A stretch of DNA of 64,000 nt from Luteibacter yeojuensis. Its GTDB lineage: Bacteria; Pseudomonadota; Gammaproteobacteria; Xanthomonadales; Rhodanobacteraceae. The notes under the pieces are model-generated. The model was not told the origin of the DNA. It was given only the letters and a program-made list of their open reading frames with translations, and ran no database searches. Positions 1 through 8,536 of this stretch are shown piece after piece (position 1 is the stretch's first letter; every line of letters starts with the position of its first letter). The stretch lies in contig NZ_JAAQTL010000001.1 of the NCBI RefSeq assembly GCF_011742875.1, positions 310,001 through 374,000 of the forward strand. Reading direction: 5' to 3'. A program made the position numbers and the translations under genes.

Positions 1-1629
<1,629 letters not shown>

Positions 1630-1678
1630 GGGCTTTGGAGGCATCCGGAATAACGTGCCGTGCCGGCACGTGGGGCGC

Positions 1679-1800
1679 CCCTCTGTCCTTTTGCCTGAGA
1701 GTTTGGAGGCGTGGAGCCCCTTGCACCTTCGGCGCCGGATCGAACCGGTCTCTCCAGAGTGATGACTGCGCGGTGGTATGGGAGCCTGAGCGATTACGGG
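1679..1800 (-). promoter_or_regulatory. Glycine riboswitch upstream of gcvP
   Basis: Read on the minus strand, 1762 to 1681 gives the aptamer signature: CACTCTGGAGAGACC, then CCGAAGGTGCAAGG, then AACTCTCAGGCAAAAGGACA and a closing GAG. These are the conserved P1/P3 junction blocks of the glycine aptamer. The preceding stretch (about 1800-1763) holds a degenerate CTCAGG that may be the remnant or partner of a first aptamer, but a full tandem pair is not obvious. It sits directly ahead of gcvP, the classic position of an ON switch for glycine degradation. Ligand identity is from family knowledge; the mechanism (terminator or RBS) cannot be read here. Confidence 0.9.
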
Positions 1801-2287
1801 CGTTGCGCCTTCGGCAGCGGGTCCTTCCGCTTCTCCCACCGGGCCTTACCGGGCTGATTATACAGGGCTGCGGGCGCGGATGTCGGTCGTTTTCGCTCTG
1901 GACGCCGGGTTGGCGTGGGGCCGCGTAGGAAGGGACCGGCTGAGGTGTCAGGGATGCCACCCCTCCCAAGTGGGTCGGCTGGTCTTGGAGTGAGCGGCAG
2001 CATCATCGGCAATTGAGGGACAAATGGCGCCCAACGGAATCGATTTTGCGCAGGTGGCATCCGCTACCCGTCGTGCCTGCGAAGACAGGCACCCAGCGCC
2101 TTCCCGCCCCAGCGCTTCGCGAAGGCTTACGTCGTTACCTGTGAATTGCGCGGTACAGCAGGCTTGCCTGGGCGTTGTCCACCTTGTCCGGCACAAGGTG
2201 TCTGCGGACAGTGGCAATACAGGTCCAGGCCGGAAGAATGCTGGCATGGCCTTGTCCTTGCTTGGGAAGGGTAGAAGGAGCTTTCAC
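1801..2287. other. Intergenic stretch between gcvP leader and first orphan gene
   Basis: No convincing gene. An ORF with a potential start at 2024 is open through here but has low-complexity, arginine/proline-rich shadow composition upstream of 2288. The only recognisable element is a short hairpin repeat at 2070-2098 (listed separately). Confidence 0.5.
2070..2098. repeat. Intergenic hairpin repeat, copy 1
   Basis: GTCGTGCCTGCGAAGACAGG followed by CACCCAG. The arms TGCCTG and CAGGCA pair around CGAAGA. Related copies occur at 3245-3272 (TCGTCCCGGCGAAAGCCGGG) and 55618-55644 (TGTCCCCGCGAAGGCAGGGA), all followed by ACCCA. Pairing bases change together between copies, so the stem is conserved and not only the sequence. 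A dispersed intergenic element of unknown role. Confidence 0.6.
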
Positions 2288-2554
2288 ATGGCTAACGAGA
2301 CGGGTGGGCCGAGCGCTGACGATTGGAAATCGGTGCCATGGGAATTGCAGAACTATGTCTACTACTTCCTGCGCACGCGACACTTCCCAATCACGATCCG
2401 CAACACGTTGCTGATCGCGCACGTTCTTGCACGCCGCTTGGCCGACGGCCCGGTAGAACACCGCGACCTCGACATCGTGATCGAGACAAGCGCCGTTGAA
2501 TACTGCCTCGATGACCAGGCGCACACGTCTCAGTCGAGGGGAAGAAACGCATGA
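2288..2554 (+). CDS. Hypothetical protein (88 aa)
   Basis: Unrecognised small protein starting MANETGGPSADDWKSVPWEL. The ATG at 2288 is preceded by a good Shine-Dalgarno (AGAAGGAG, 2274-2281), and this start is preferred over the longer frame from 2024, whose extra residues look non-coding. The middle is hydrophobic and helical (NTLLIAHVLARRLADG) with no signal peptide and no clear membrane span. An ATG of a tiny 11-codon frame overlaps the stop (ATGA). It is isolated in an accessory-looking patch with lower GC than the neighbouring housekeeping genes. No function can be assigned. Confidence 0.55.
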   Translation: MANETGGPSADDWKSVPWELQNYVYYFLRTRHFPITIRNTLLIAHVLARRLADGPVEHRDLDIVIETSAVEYCLDDQAHTSQSRGRNA

Positions 2555-2689
2555 ACGCCATCACGGCCCTCGGCTACAAGAAGTAGCTGGTTCTCGCCTC
2601 TCGTGACGACCATTTTCAATGTCATGTCACGAGACTAGAATCGGCGGAAAACCGGAAGGCTGACCGATCGGACCAGGGATAACGTTACC

Positions 2690-3232
2690 GTGGATAAAGC
2701 AGCTTTTGAGAGTTTCTTTGACGAGGTAGTGTCCAGACCGTTGCTCGGCAGGGGATTCGTTCGATGCGGGAAGTCTCTCTTCGCCGAGATTCATGGCGTG
2801 CAGATCGGATGGGTTCGCGGAGGCGGGCGGTTCGCCTCGTCTGGAAGCGTCGCTCACTGCGTTTGTTTCCGGCACGCCTTTCTTCGCGACAAAGAGAGTC
2901 GGATTCCTGTCAAACCTCCTGGGTTCCCCGAGCAGTACCCATGGGTATTCGATCTGGAATTACTGCCCGCAAGCACACACAAGGACTGGCGATTTGACGC
3001 GGCCCGTCTCATGAACCTTCCCTACGGCCAATATACATTTGAAGGTCTCGCCGGGGCGACCGTTCGCGACGACCTGAACAGTCGACTTGCCGCCTTTCTG
3101 CGATATGCCGATTGGGCACTCAGCCTTACCGCCTCGGACGCCGTGGCACAGTTACGGGGATTCGCAGAGGATTACTGGATAGCAAGGCATTGGCTGGAGG
3201 ATTACGCCGGTCGCGCCGACACTCCAATTTAA
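2690..3232 (+). CDS. Hypothetical protein, possibly DUF4304-like (180 aa)
   Basis: The frame opens with GTG at 2690, preceded by CAGGGA about 11 nt upstream. The N-terminal pattern, a short helix (KAAFESFFDEVVSRPLL) then GRGFVRCGKSLFAEIHGVQIGWV, resembles the layout of DUF4304 proteins (helix, then a strand pair around a KG/CGK-type turn). That assignment is only a weak impression. The C-terminus is a helical ALSLTASDAVAQLRGFAEDYW segment. No signal peptide. It stands alone between an orphan gene and a repeat, in a lower-GC accessory patch upstream of the island. Proteins of this type are often cargo of variable regions. Confidence 0.6.
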   Translation: MDKAAFESFFDEVVSRPLLGRGFVRCGKSLFAEIHGVQIGWVRGGGRFASSGSVAHCVCFRHAFLRDKESRIPVKPPGFPEQYPWVFDLELLPASTHKDWRFDAARLMNLPYGQYTFEGLAGATVRDDLNSRLAAFLRYADWALSLTASDAVAQLRGFAEDYWIARHWLEDYAGRADTPI

Positions 3233-3244
3233 GTGCGCTGTGGG

Positions 3245-3272
3245 GTCGTCCCGGCGAAAGCCGGGACCCACA
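3245..3272. repeat. Intergenic hairpin repeat, copy 2
   Basis: TCGTCCCGGCGAAAGCCGGG then ACCCACAG just after the stop of the 180-aa gene. The arms CCCGGC and GCCGGG are perfectly complementary around GAAA. Same family as the copies at 2070 and 55618. It could double as a weak terminator, though there is no T-run. Confidence 0.6.
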
Positions 3273-3490
3273 GCCTCGGTTGTCCTGCACTCCCTATCGC
3301 CACCTACGGAGCCAGATAACCCGCAACGCAAATCCTTGCCTCAAGTGGTTTCACCAGTGAACATGTGCGGGCGCACCTAGACGCAACCACGCGCTGGCGA
3401 AAACTGCTATCCATTGCGAATGATGCCTTTGTGTCGTCAGGTAGCAGGATCAATCAGCGAAGCAGTCCAGTGGCCGCACCGCGGACGGGT

Positions 3491-3847
3491 TCAGCGCGAT
3501 GGGCCTTGTGCGGCTCGTTCGATGCATTCCAGCACGAACGACTCCAGGGACATGTTCGCCGGCAATAGTCCAGCCGTATGGACGAATTCCCGCGCCGCTT
3601 GCAGGAAAGCCTGTTTCGCCTGCGACGACTTGATGCGGGCCCTGGCTTGTCGTTGCCTGAGTTGCACGATGTGCGCCGAGGGCTGGCCGGGGCGTGAGAA
3701 CCTGGCATAACGGCGAAGTTCATCGGCGGCTGTCGCGGTATCACGTGCTGCATCGTCAATGGCGATTCGGGACATCCTCGCCTTCTCGAGGAGCGCGATG
3801 GCTTCCGGGGAAAGATCGGTGGGTGAGGGAGCCGGATAACTGGTCAT
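3491..3847 (-). CDS. Hypothetical protein (118 aa)
   Basis: Minus-strand frame starting at ATG 3847. The protein is hydrophilic, strongly alpha-helical and rich in Ala, Arg and Gln (RQRQARARIKSSQAKQAF), with no signal peptide or recognisable domain. It lies immediately outside the left junction of the genomic island, so its original upstream neighbour, before the insertion, would have been the tRNA-Leu gene. Its own promoter would have to lie between 3848 and the attL terminator hairpin. Coding status rests on frame length and balanced composition only. Confidence 0.5.
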   Translation of the reverse strand: MTSYPAPSPTDLSPEAIALLEKARMSRIAIDDAARDTATAADELRRYARFSRPGQPSAHIVQLRQRQARARIKSSQAKQAFLQAAREFVHTAGLLPANMSLESFVLECIERAAQGPSR

Positions 3848-3870
3848 GGCGATTCAAAGCCCGAAAACAA

Positions 3871-3898
3871 CGAAGCCCCGCATCGCTGCGGGGCTTCG
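3871..3898 (-). terminator. Rho-independent terminator, displaced tRNA-Leu terminator at attL
   Basis: Perfect hairpin with 12-bp arms (CGAAGCCCCGCA and its complement) around TCGC, followed on the minus strand by a TTGTTTT stretch. It matches, with one extra base pair, the hairpin at 11721-11740 downstream of the intact tRNA-Leu. It is therefore most simply the original tRNA terminator, pushed 7.8 kb away by the island. Confidence 0.8.
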
Positions 3899-3928
3899 TC
3901 TATAATTGGTGCCCAAGAGAGGACTCGA
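3891..3928. repeat. attL: 38-bp direct repeat, left end of the genomic island
   Basis: The 38 bases at 3891-3928 are identical to 11736-11773. They cover the last 20-odd bases of tRNA-Leu (TGGTGCCCAAGAGAGGACTC, plus strand) and part of the terminator stem. Similarity continues leftward through the hairpin with a single indel. After 3928 the sequence diverges from the tRNA, so this is a 3' fragment and not a gene. This is the classical product of integration into a tRNA 3' end. Confidence 0.93.
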
Positions 3929-4034
3929 TAGACACGCCGCTAAGTTGCTGATTCTATAGCGATCATCGTCAGCGCGCAAGCTTGCTTGTGGACCAGTACG
4001 TGGCAGACATTACGTGCTCGCGGGGGGGGGAGGG

Positions 4035-5141
4035 ATGACGGAATTTGATTACATCGAACATGGTGGACTTCGGGCCGCGCTAGAAAGCGACTACATCGAG
4101 ATGCAGCGCTGCGTTGAGGCCGAGGCGTGGAAGAGCGCGCAGGTCCTTGCAGGCAGCATCGTAGAGAGCCTCCTGATGGACTTCCTAGTATCGCGACCAA
4201 GCGATGGAGGCAAACCGGCCACACTGCGGCTGGACTTTTCTGACGCTATCAAAGAGTGCCTCAAAGAGAAAGCCATAACGGAGAGGACCGCCGACCTCTG
4301 CGCTGTGGTTCGCTCTTACAGAAATCTCATTCATCCCGCGCGCCTCGTGCGCCTGGGTGAGGCGAGCCCCACGAAAGCCTCCTGTGGAATTGCAGTGGGC
4401 CTAATTGACCTAATTACTTCAGAGGTCGGAGATTCGCGGCGCTTGGCGGTGGGCCTAACGGCGGAGCAGGTCCTTGCGAAGGTCGTTGCTGACACCAAAA
4501 GCGGTAGCTTAATGAAGCACCTGCTTTCCGGTGTGCGGGAATCTCATCTTATGAGGCTTGCGAAGGTGCTGTTGCCGGAAGCCCTTGCGGAACACGAGGC
4601 CGAATTCGACGACATAGGGCGAGTTGGGAGACTGACGGCCACGTTCAGGGCGGTCCTCGCAGCATTGCCGCCAGCCCGACAGACCGAAGTCGCCGATGAA
4701 TTCGCGTTACTGGTGCGGCAGGGATCTGAGCAAGAAATTGATCGGTACCGCCGAGGGTTCTTCCGAGCCCCTGACCTCCAGACGGTCAGTCCTCAATATA
4801 GAGATATGGTCAAAGATCATCTTTTGTCTGCACTTGGAGTAGGCGTTCAGATCGCCGACATAAGAGCCGCAACTGGAATCGGACGCTTTCTTTCCACGGG
4901 AGACGCGGCGGTGTGGGTAAATAATCTCGTTCGTGCCACGGTATCCAAGAGCGGCGTGATGCCGGTTCGAAAGTGGATGCACGAGTTCGTAGTAGCAGAG
5001 CACGGGTTTGTCTCGCCTGAGTTCGAACAGGCGGCTTTTGATCGCATGGATAAATCTATCGAGCGGCTCGAAAGGAATGGGGACGCTGTCAACGCCGAGC
5101 TAATCCGATCGACCAAATTGGAGATTGAGATCCCGTTCTAA
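4035..5141 (+). CDS. HEPN-like protein of unknown function (368 aa)
   Basis: First gene of the island. I prefer the ATG at 4035 (MTEFDYIEHGGLRAAL) over the upstream GTG at 4014, because the purine block GGGGGGGGGAGGG lies just ahead of it. The N-terminal 110 residues are helical and end in RSYRNLIHPARL (residues 93-104). The R-x6-H arrangement with an N three residues before the H is typical of HEPN-type RNase or toxin domains and of HEPN-like defence effectors. The remaining 250 residues are helical and unrecognised. It lies ahead of the PARIS-like pair, separated by two tiny frames, so it may be an accessory or independent defence gene. A nuclease role is inference only. Confidence 0.75.
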   Translation: MTEFDYIEHGGLRAALESDYIEMQRCVEAEAWKSAQVLAGSIVESLLMDFLVSRPSDGGKPATLRLDFSDAIKECLKEKAITERTADLCAVVRSYRNLIHPARLVRLGEASPTKASCGIAVGLIDLITSEVGDSRRLAVGLTAEQVLAKVVADTKSGSLMKHLLSGVRESHLMRLAKVLLPEALAEHEAEFDDIGRVGRLTATFRAVLAALPPARQTEVADEFALLVRQGSEQEIDRYRRGFFRAPDLQTVSPQYRDMVKDHLLSALGVGVQIADIRAATGIGRFLSTGDAAVWVNNLVRATVSKSGVMPVRKWMHEFVVAEHGFVSPEFEQAAFDRMDKSIERLERNGDAVNAELIRSTKLEIEIPF

Positions 5142-5218
5142 CCTTGGCTGCGATCATCGCCGAAGAGCGGACTGACGTGTACACGGACTGTATTCACTAA
5201 CTGCAAGAGGGATGCACG

Positions 5219-5410
5219 ATGGCGACAAGTATCAGGAAAGCTGCAAACCGTCTGCGAGCGAAACCTGAGGATGGAGTTGAACGGAAAGCCAAGTGCGCAA
5301 TGGGCTACCTTGCCGACGTCTACCTCCAGTACCGCGATCCAGAGCTGACGGGCGCGGTGATTGCTGCGCAGGTAGCGAGCACGCCGCACATCGAAGAAGC
5401 TTCACTGTAA
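5219..5410 (+). CDS. Small hypothetical protein (63 aa)
   Basis: Short basic protein starting MATSIRKAANRLRAKPEDGV, with a plausible ribosome site (AAGAGG, 5205-5210) nine bases before the ATG. No domain recognised. It lies between the HEPN-like gene and the ATPase, on the same strand. Its coding potential is uncertain because of its length. Confidence 0.45.
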   Translation: MATSIRKAANRLRAKPEDGVERKAKCAMGYLADVYLQYRDPELTGAVIAAQVASTPHIEEASL

Positions 5411-5418
5411 AACTACAG

Positions 5419-5571
5419 ATGAAGCCGGGTAGTAGGAAGCATCCGATGGGCGAAGGGAAAGCGAAAGAATGGGGCGCGACTGTCTTCGGGGCGGTCGGAA
5501 TGGGGCGGCCGGATGCGAGAACTTCGCGCTGCTTTGAGAAGGTGATATCACAGTTACGACAGGGTGGATGA
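5419..5571 (+). CDS. Possible tiny protein overlapping the ATPase start (50 aa)
   Basis: Frame MKPGSRKHPMGEGKAKEW to a stop whose TGA overlaps the ATG of the ATPase at 5568 (ATGA arrangement), as expected for translational coupling. No clear Shine-Dalgarno and no recognisable domain. Reported only because of the coupling geometry and the conserved co-orientation. Confidence 0.25.
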   Translation: MKPGSRKHPMGEGKAKEWGATVFGAVGMGRPDARTSRCFEKVISQLRQGG

Positions 5572-6947
5572 TGACTGCGACGCTGATCACAAGGATGGAA
5601 GTAAGGGACCTCTTTGGCCTCTACGATTATGTTTTGCCTCAAGAGGAGGATCTGAATAATGCAGCCATCCTCTACGGTGATAATGGAGCGGGCAAAAGTA
5701 CGGTGCTCCGGCTTGCATTTCACCTACTCTCTGCCGCGAATAACCGAGGTCATCGCACGGCGCTTTACGCTGCCGACTTCTCGTGCTTGCGTGTGGATCT
5801 TGCGAACGGCTCGGCGCTAATTGCTGAAAGGCTGACGAAGCGGGGCGTAACGTACCTTCGTCTGGCGATCCAGACGAACGGCTCTGACACTGCCGTCTGG
5901 GAATATGCACCTGACAACGAGCGATTGTTCGATGACGAATATCGAGAGGTCTACGTCTATCAAGATGCAAACGGAACCACTCGCAGGCGACTCAGAGCTT
6001 CGCGGCGTCCTGATGGCGTAGCCCATGGTCAGCAACACTATATGGAGGCACTCGGTGCCATCGTGCCAACGGTGTTTATCCTCAGCGCCGATAGAAGGCT
6101 TGATAGTGACGCGGTGTCAGATCCCTCTGATGAGATGGACGTTCGGCGCACCTTGAGCTATGGCGAGCCCAAGAAGCTAAACCAGCTTGTTGCGCGGGCG
6201 CGTGAGATCGCCCTTGCGCAGGCCATGAATAAAGCGTCGCAATGGGTTAGCCGAACTGCGGTGAGCGGAACGAATAGGGGCTCAACTAATGTCCATTCGG
6301 TCTACGCGGATGTTCTGCACAAGATCGCTCCGCCAAGGGGGCGGACTTCCGAAAGCAACGAGCAGCCTGATCTGGCGCAGCTCGTCAGGAAGCTGCGGGA
6401 CATTGATGAGCGGTCGGCGGCGTTGGCTCGATATGAGTTCACCACTCATCTGCCAACGGGTGATTTTCAGAAGGCGTTGTCTACGCGAAGCGCGAAGAAG
6501 GCGGAGCTCGCTGCCAATTTATTGAAGCCTTACGTAAAGAGCGTGGAAAGTAAACTTTCCGCGCTTGAGCCACTTTTTCGGTTGATTGATCGCTTTGTTG
6601 TGATGGTCAACGAAATGCTCAGCGACAAAATTATATCGTATAAGTTGAGTCAGGGTTTCTCGATCGTAAATAGGTTGGGGAAGCCGCTCCGCGCGGAGCA
6701 CCTTTCGTCCGGTGAGCAGCAGCTTCTTCTCCTGCTTTGTTATGTTCTAACGGCACGTGATGCTCCTACCGTTTTCATGATTGATGAACCGGAGCTATCG
6801 TTGAACGTGAAGTGGCAGCGTCAGCTTGTCCAGTCGCTTTTACAGATGACCGACGGCGCCTCCGTCCAATTCTTGTTTGCATCCCATTCGATGGAGCTCT
6901 TGGCTCAACATCGCCACCGCGTTGTCCGGCTGGATCGTCGCCCATGA
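5568..6947 (+). CDS. AriA-like AAA ATPase of a PARIS-type antiphage system
   Basis: ABC/SMC-like ATPase of 459 residues. Walker A is GDNGAGKST (37-45), signature LSSGEQQLLLLL begins near 379, Walker B is VFMIDEPELSLN (D406, E407) and the H-loop is FASHS (H440). This is the AAA_15/AAA_21 architecture of AriA. The downstream gene is a DUF4435 protein whose ATG overlaps this stop (ATGA), the two-gene order of PARIS (Phage Anti-Restriction Induced System). In characterised PARIS, the AriA multimer holds AriB and releases it on sensing a phage anti-restriction protein such as Ocr. Other AAA plus DUF4435 pairs exist, and the trigger here is unknown. Two adjacent ATGs (5568, 5571) could serve as start. 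Confidence 0.85.
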   Translation: MMTATLITRMEVRDLFGLYDYVLPQEEDLNNAAILYGDNGAGKSTVLRLAFHLLSAANNRGHRTALYAADFSCLRVDLANGSALIAERLTKRGVTYLRLAIQTNGSDTAVWEYAPDNERLFDDEYREVYVYQDANGTTRRRLRASRRPDGVAHGQQHYMEALGAIVPTVFILSADRRLDSDAVSDPSDEMDVRRTLSYGEPKKLNQLVARAREIALAQAMNKASQWVSRTAVSGTNRGSTNVHSVYADVLHKIAPPRGRTSESNEQPDLAQLVRKLRDIDERSAALARYEFTTHLPTGDFQKALSTRSAKKAELAANLLKPYVKSVESKLSALEPLFRLIDRFVVMVNEMLSDKIISYKLSQGFSIVNRLGKPLRAEHLSSGEQQLLLLLCYVLTARDAPTVFMIDEPELSLNVKWQRQLVQSLLQMTDGASVQFLFASHSMELLAQHRHRVVRLDRRP

Positions 6948-7783
6948 CTGGGCAAGAACGCTGGCTGATAGAAGAACTAATCGCTCGGTATGAAAATGAA
7001 CCTACTCTTCGTGATGTGTTTGTTGAGGGGGTCTTCGACTGCGAGGTGTTCAATCGCGTGTATGAGGGGCAGGCAAAATGCCCGGTTTTTTACTCAATCG
7101 ACTCAGTAAACGTTTCTCGCGAGGTTCTAGCTAAGTACGGACTAACGCTCGGAAATAGGCAGCGAGTGATAGCTTTAGCTAAAGAGCTCGAAGAACTCCA
7201 GGAGGGCGCGGCTGTCAGGTTTATGGCGGACCGTGACTTAGACCACTGGTTCGCGGGGCTCGAAGAGGTCGTGAGATTGAAGTGGACAATGTTCACGTGT
7301 GTGGAGGCACATTTCCTTACCCCAGAGGCTCTGCGGGAGATCGTGAGGGTCGCTGCGGCTGCCGACGTCACCGACGTCGTACGCTTCGCTAGGTCGATCG
7401 AGTGCGTTCTTCGTGATCTGTATTCCCTACGACTCGTCGATAGGCAGCTGACGCTGAATATGAGTTGGGTTGCCCTCCGTCGGTATCTTAGCCGTCGGAA
7501 AGATGAGGTGATCTTTGACGCCGAGCGGTATATCGATGCGCTGCTCAACAGCAATCAGTTGTTCCGAAGGAAGGCTGAGGTGATTGCGAGTTGGGCGGCG
7601 TGGAAGGGTGCAGACGCTCCTGACTCCCGCCAGGTAATGCAAGGCCACGATCTGACCGAGTTGCTTGCGTGGGCGGTGAGCGCTTTCGGCGGGGTGAAGA
7701 CCTTCGCTAGCACCGAGGCGATTGAGAGGTTGTTCGTCGTTCTCGCGAAAGGGGTGCCGACGCTCGCTGAGGAACTCGTCTAG
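6944..7783 (+). CDS. AriB-like DUF4435 (TOPRIM-type) protein of a PARIS-type system
   Basis: Protein of 279 residues from the ATG at 6944, which overlaps the ATPase stop by four bases. An earlier in-frame ATG at 6812 lies inside the ATPase gene and is not used here. The TOPRIM-like acidic signature is visible: VEGVFD (E28) and FMADRDLDHW (D96, D98, D100), in the spacing typical of DUF4435/OLD-type TOPRIM folds. In known PARIS systems AriB is the toxic effector, a nuclease reported to cut tRNA-Lys. The match here is at fold and operon level, so substrate and activity are inferred. The C-terminal half is helical and unrecognised. Confidence 0.82.
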   Translation: MTGQERWLIEELIARYENEPTLRDVFVEGVFDCEVFNRVYEGQAKCPVFYSIDSVNVSREVLAKYGLTLGNRQRVIALAKELEELQEGAAVRFMADRDLDHWFAGLEEVVRLKWTMFTCVEAHFLTPEALREIVRVAAAADVTDVVRFARSIECVLRDLYSLRLVDRQLTLNMSWVALRRYLSRRKDEVIFDAERYIDALLNSNQLFRRKAEVIASWAAWKGADAPDSRQVMQGHDLTELLAWAVSAFGGVKTFASTEAIERLFVVLAKGVPTLAEELV

Positions 7784-7811
7784 CGACAGCGCTTGGCATC
7801 GCCAGGCTAAA

Positions 7812-7851
7812 GGTACACAATGGACTAACCGTCGTTACGCCATTGTGTACC
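7812..7851. promoter_or_regulatory. Perfect 12-bp inverted repeat at the serine recombinase start
   Basis: Arms GGTACACAATGG (7812-7823) and CCATTGTGTACC (7840-7851) are exact reverse complements separated by 16 bases. The right arm ends one base before the recombinase ATG (7853), so any protein bound there would block its ribosome site. Eleven bases of the same motif (GGTACACAATG) also cover the start codon of the island integrase on the minus strand (11655-11665). Likely roles are an operator or a recombinase binding site; nothing in the sequence chooses between them. Confidence 0.75.
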
Positions 7852-7852
7852 C

Positions 7853-8536
7853 ATGAAGACTGTTGGCTACCTCCGAGTCTCGACTAAGCGTCAGGGAGCC
7901 AGCGGGCTGGGCCTTGAAGCCCAGAAGGCGGCCATCGCTGCGCATGTGACGCAGCGCGGCGCTCAGCTTGTCGATGTATTCGTGGAAGTGGAGAGCGGCG
8001 GGTCGAGCGACCGGCCGGAGCTGCTCAAGGCTCTTCATCTCGCCAAGGTCACGGGTTCCACGCTGGTGATCGCGAAGCTCGATCGTCTGTCGCGCAACGC
8101 GGCGTTTCTGCTGGCACTTCGGGACAGCGGAGTACGCTTCGTCGCGGCGGACATGCCGGATGCCAATGACCTCACGGTAGGGATCATGGCGCTGGTGGCT
8201 GAGCAGGAGCGGCAAGCCATTTCCAGCCGCACCAAAGATGCTCTGAGGGCCGCGAAGGCTCGCGGGGTGGTGCTGGGCAATCCCAACGGTGCCGAGGCGC
8301 TCAGGCGAGCGTCTAAGGGCAACGCGGCTAGTCTTGAAGCCATCAAGCGAGTTGCTGATGACCACGCACGAGACCTTCGCCCCGTCGTGGACGAACTGCG
8401 CTTGCTGGGAGTGACAGGGCTAGGCTCATTGGCGGCAGCGCTCAACGGCAAAGGCATCCTGACGCCGCGCGGGGCGAGGTGGCACAAGACAAGTGTTCGG
8501 AACCTATTGGAGCGTCAGTCGGCCTTGAGGAACTAG
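7853..8536 (+). CDS. Serine recombinase (resolvase/invertase family)
   Basis: Small serine recombinase of 227 residues. The resolvase domain starts at the N-terminus with YLRVSTKRQ (nucleophile S10), continues with KLDRLSRNAAFLLALRDSGV (the arginine-containing active-site segment) and a long E-helix (MALVAEQERQAISSRTKDALRAAKARG), and ends in a C-terminal DNA-binding region including AALNGKGILTPRG. Size and layout match Tn3/Gin-like or pin-type recombinases, not the large phage integrases. It follows the PARIS-like pair by 70 bases. A perfect inverted repeat overlaps its start region. It may invert or resolve DNA in the island; the neighbouring repeat array is a possible substrate, which is inference. 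Confidence 0.92.
   Translation: MKTVGYLRVSTKRQGASGLGLEAQKAAIAAHVTQRGAQLVDVFVEVESGGSSDRPELLKALHLAKVTGSTLVIAKLDRLSRNAAFLLALRDSGVRFVAADMPDANDLTVGIMALVAEQERQAISSRTKDALRAAKARGVVLGNPNGAEALRRASKGNAASLEAIKRVADDHARDLRPVVDELRLLGVTGLGSLAAALNGKGILTPRGARWHKTSVRNLLERQSALRN

Noticed and set aside
2024..2287. N-terminal extension of the 88-aa protein from an ATG at 2024
   Set aside because: Includes the hairpin repeat and has shadow-like composition; a good Shine-Dalgarno marks 2288.
6812..6943. Earlier in-frame start for the DUF4435 gene
   Set aside because: It would lie inside the ATPase gene; the ATGA overlap at 6944 and the resulting N-terminus fit the family.
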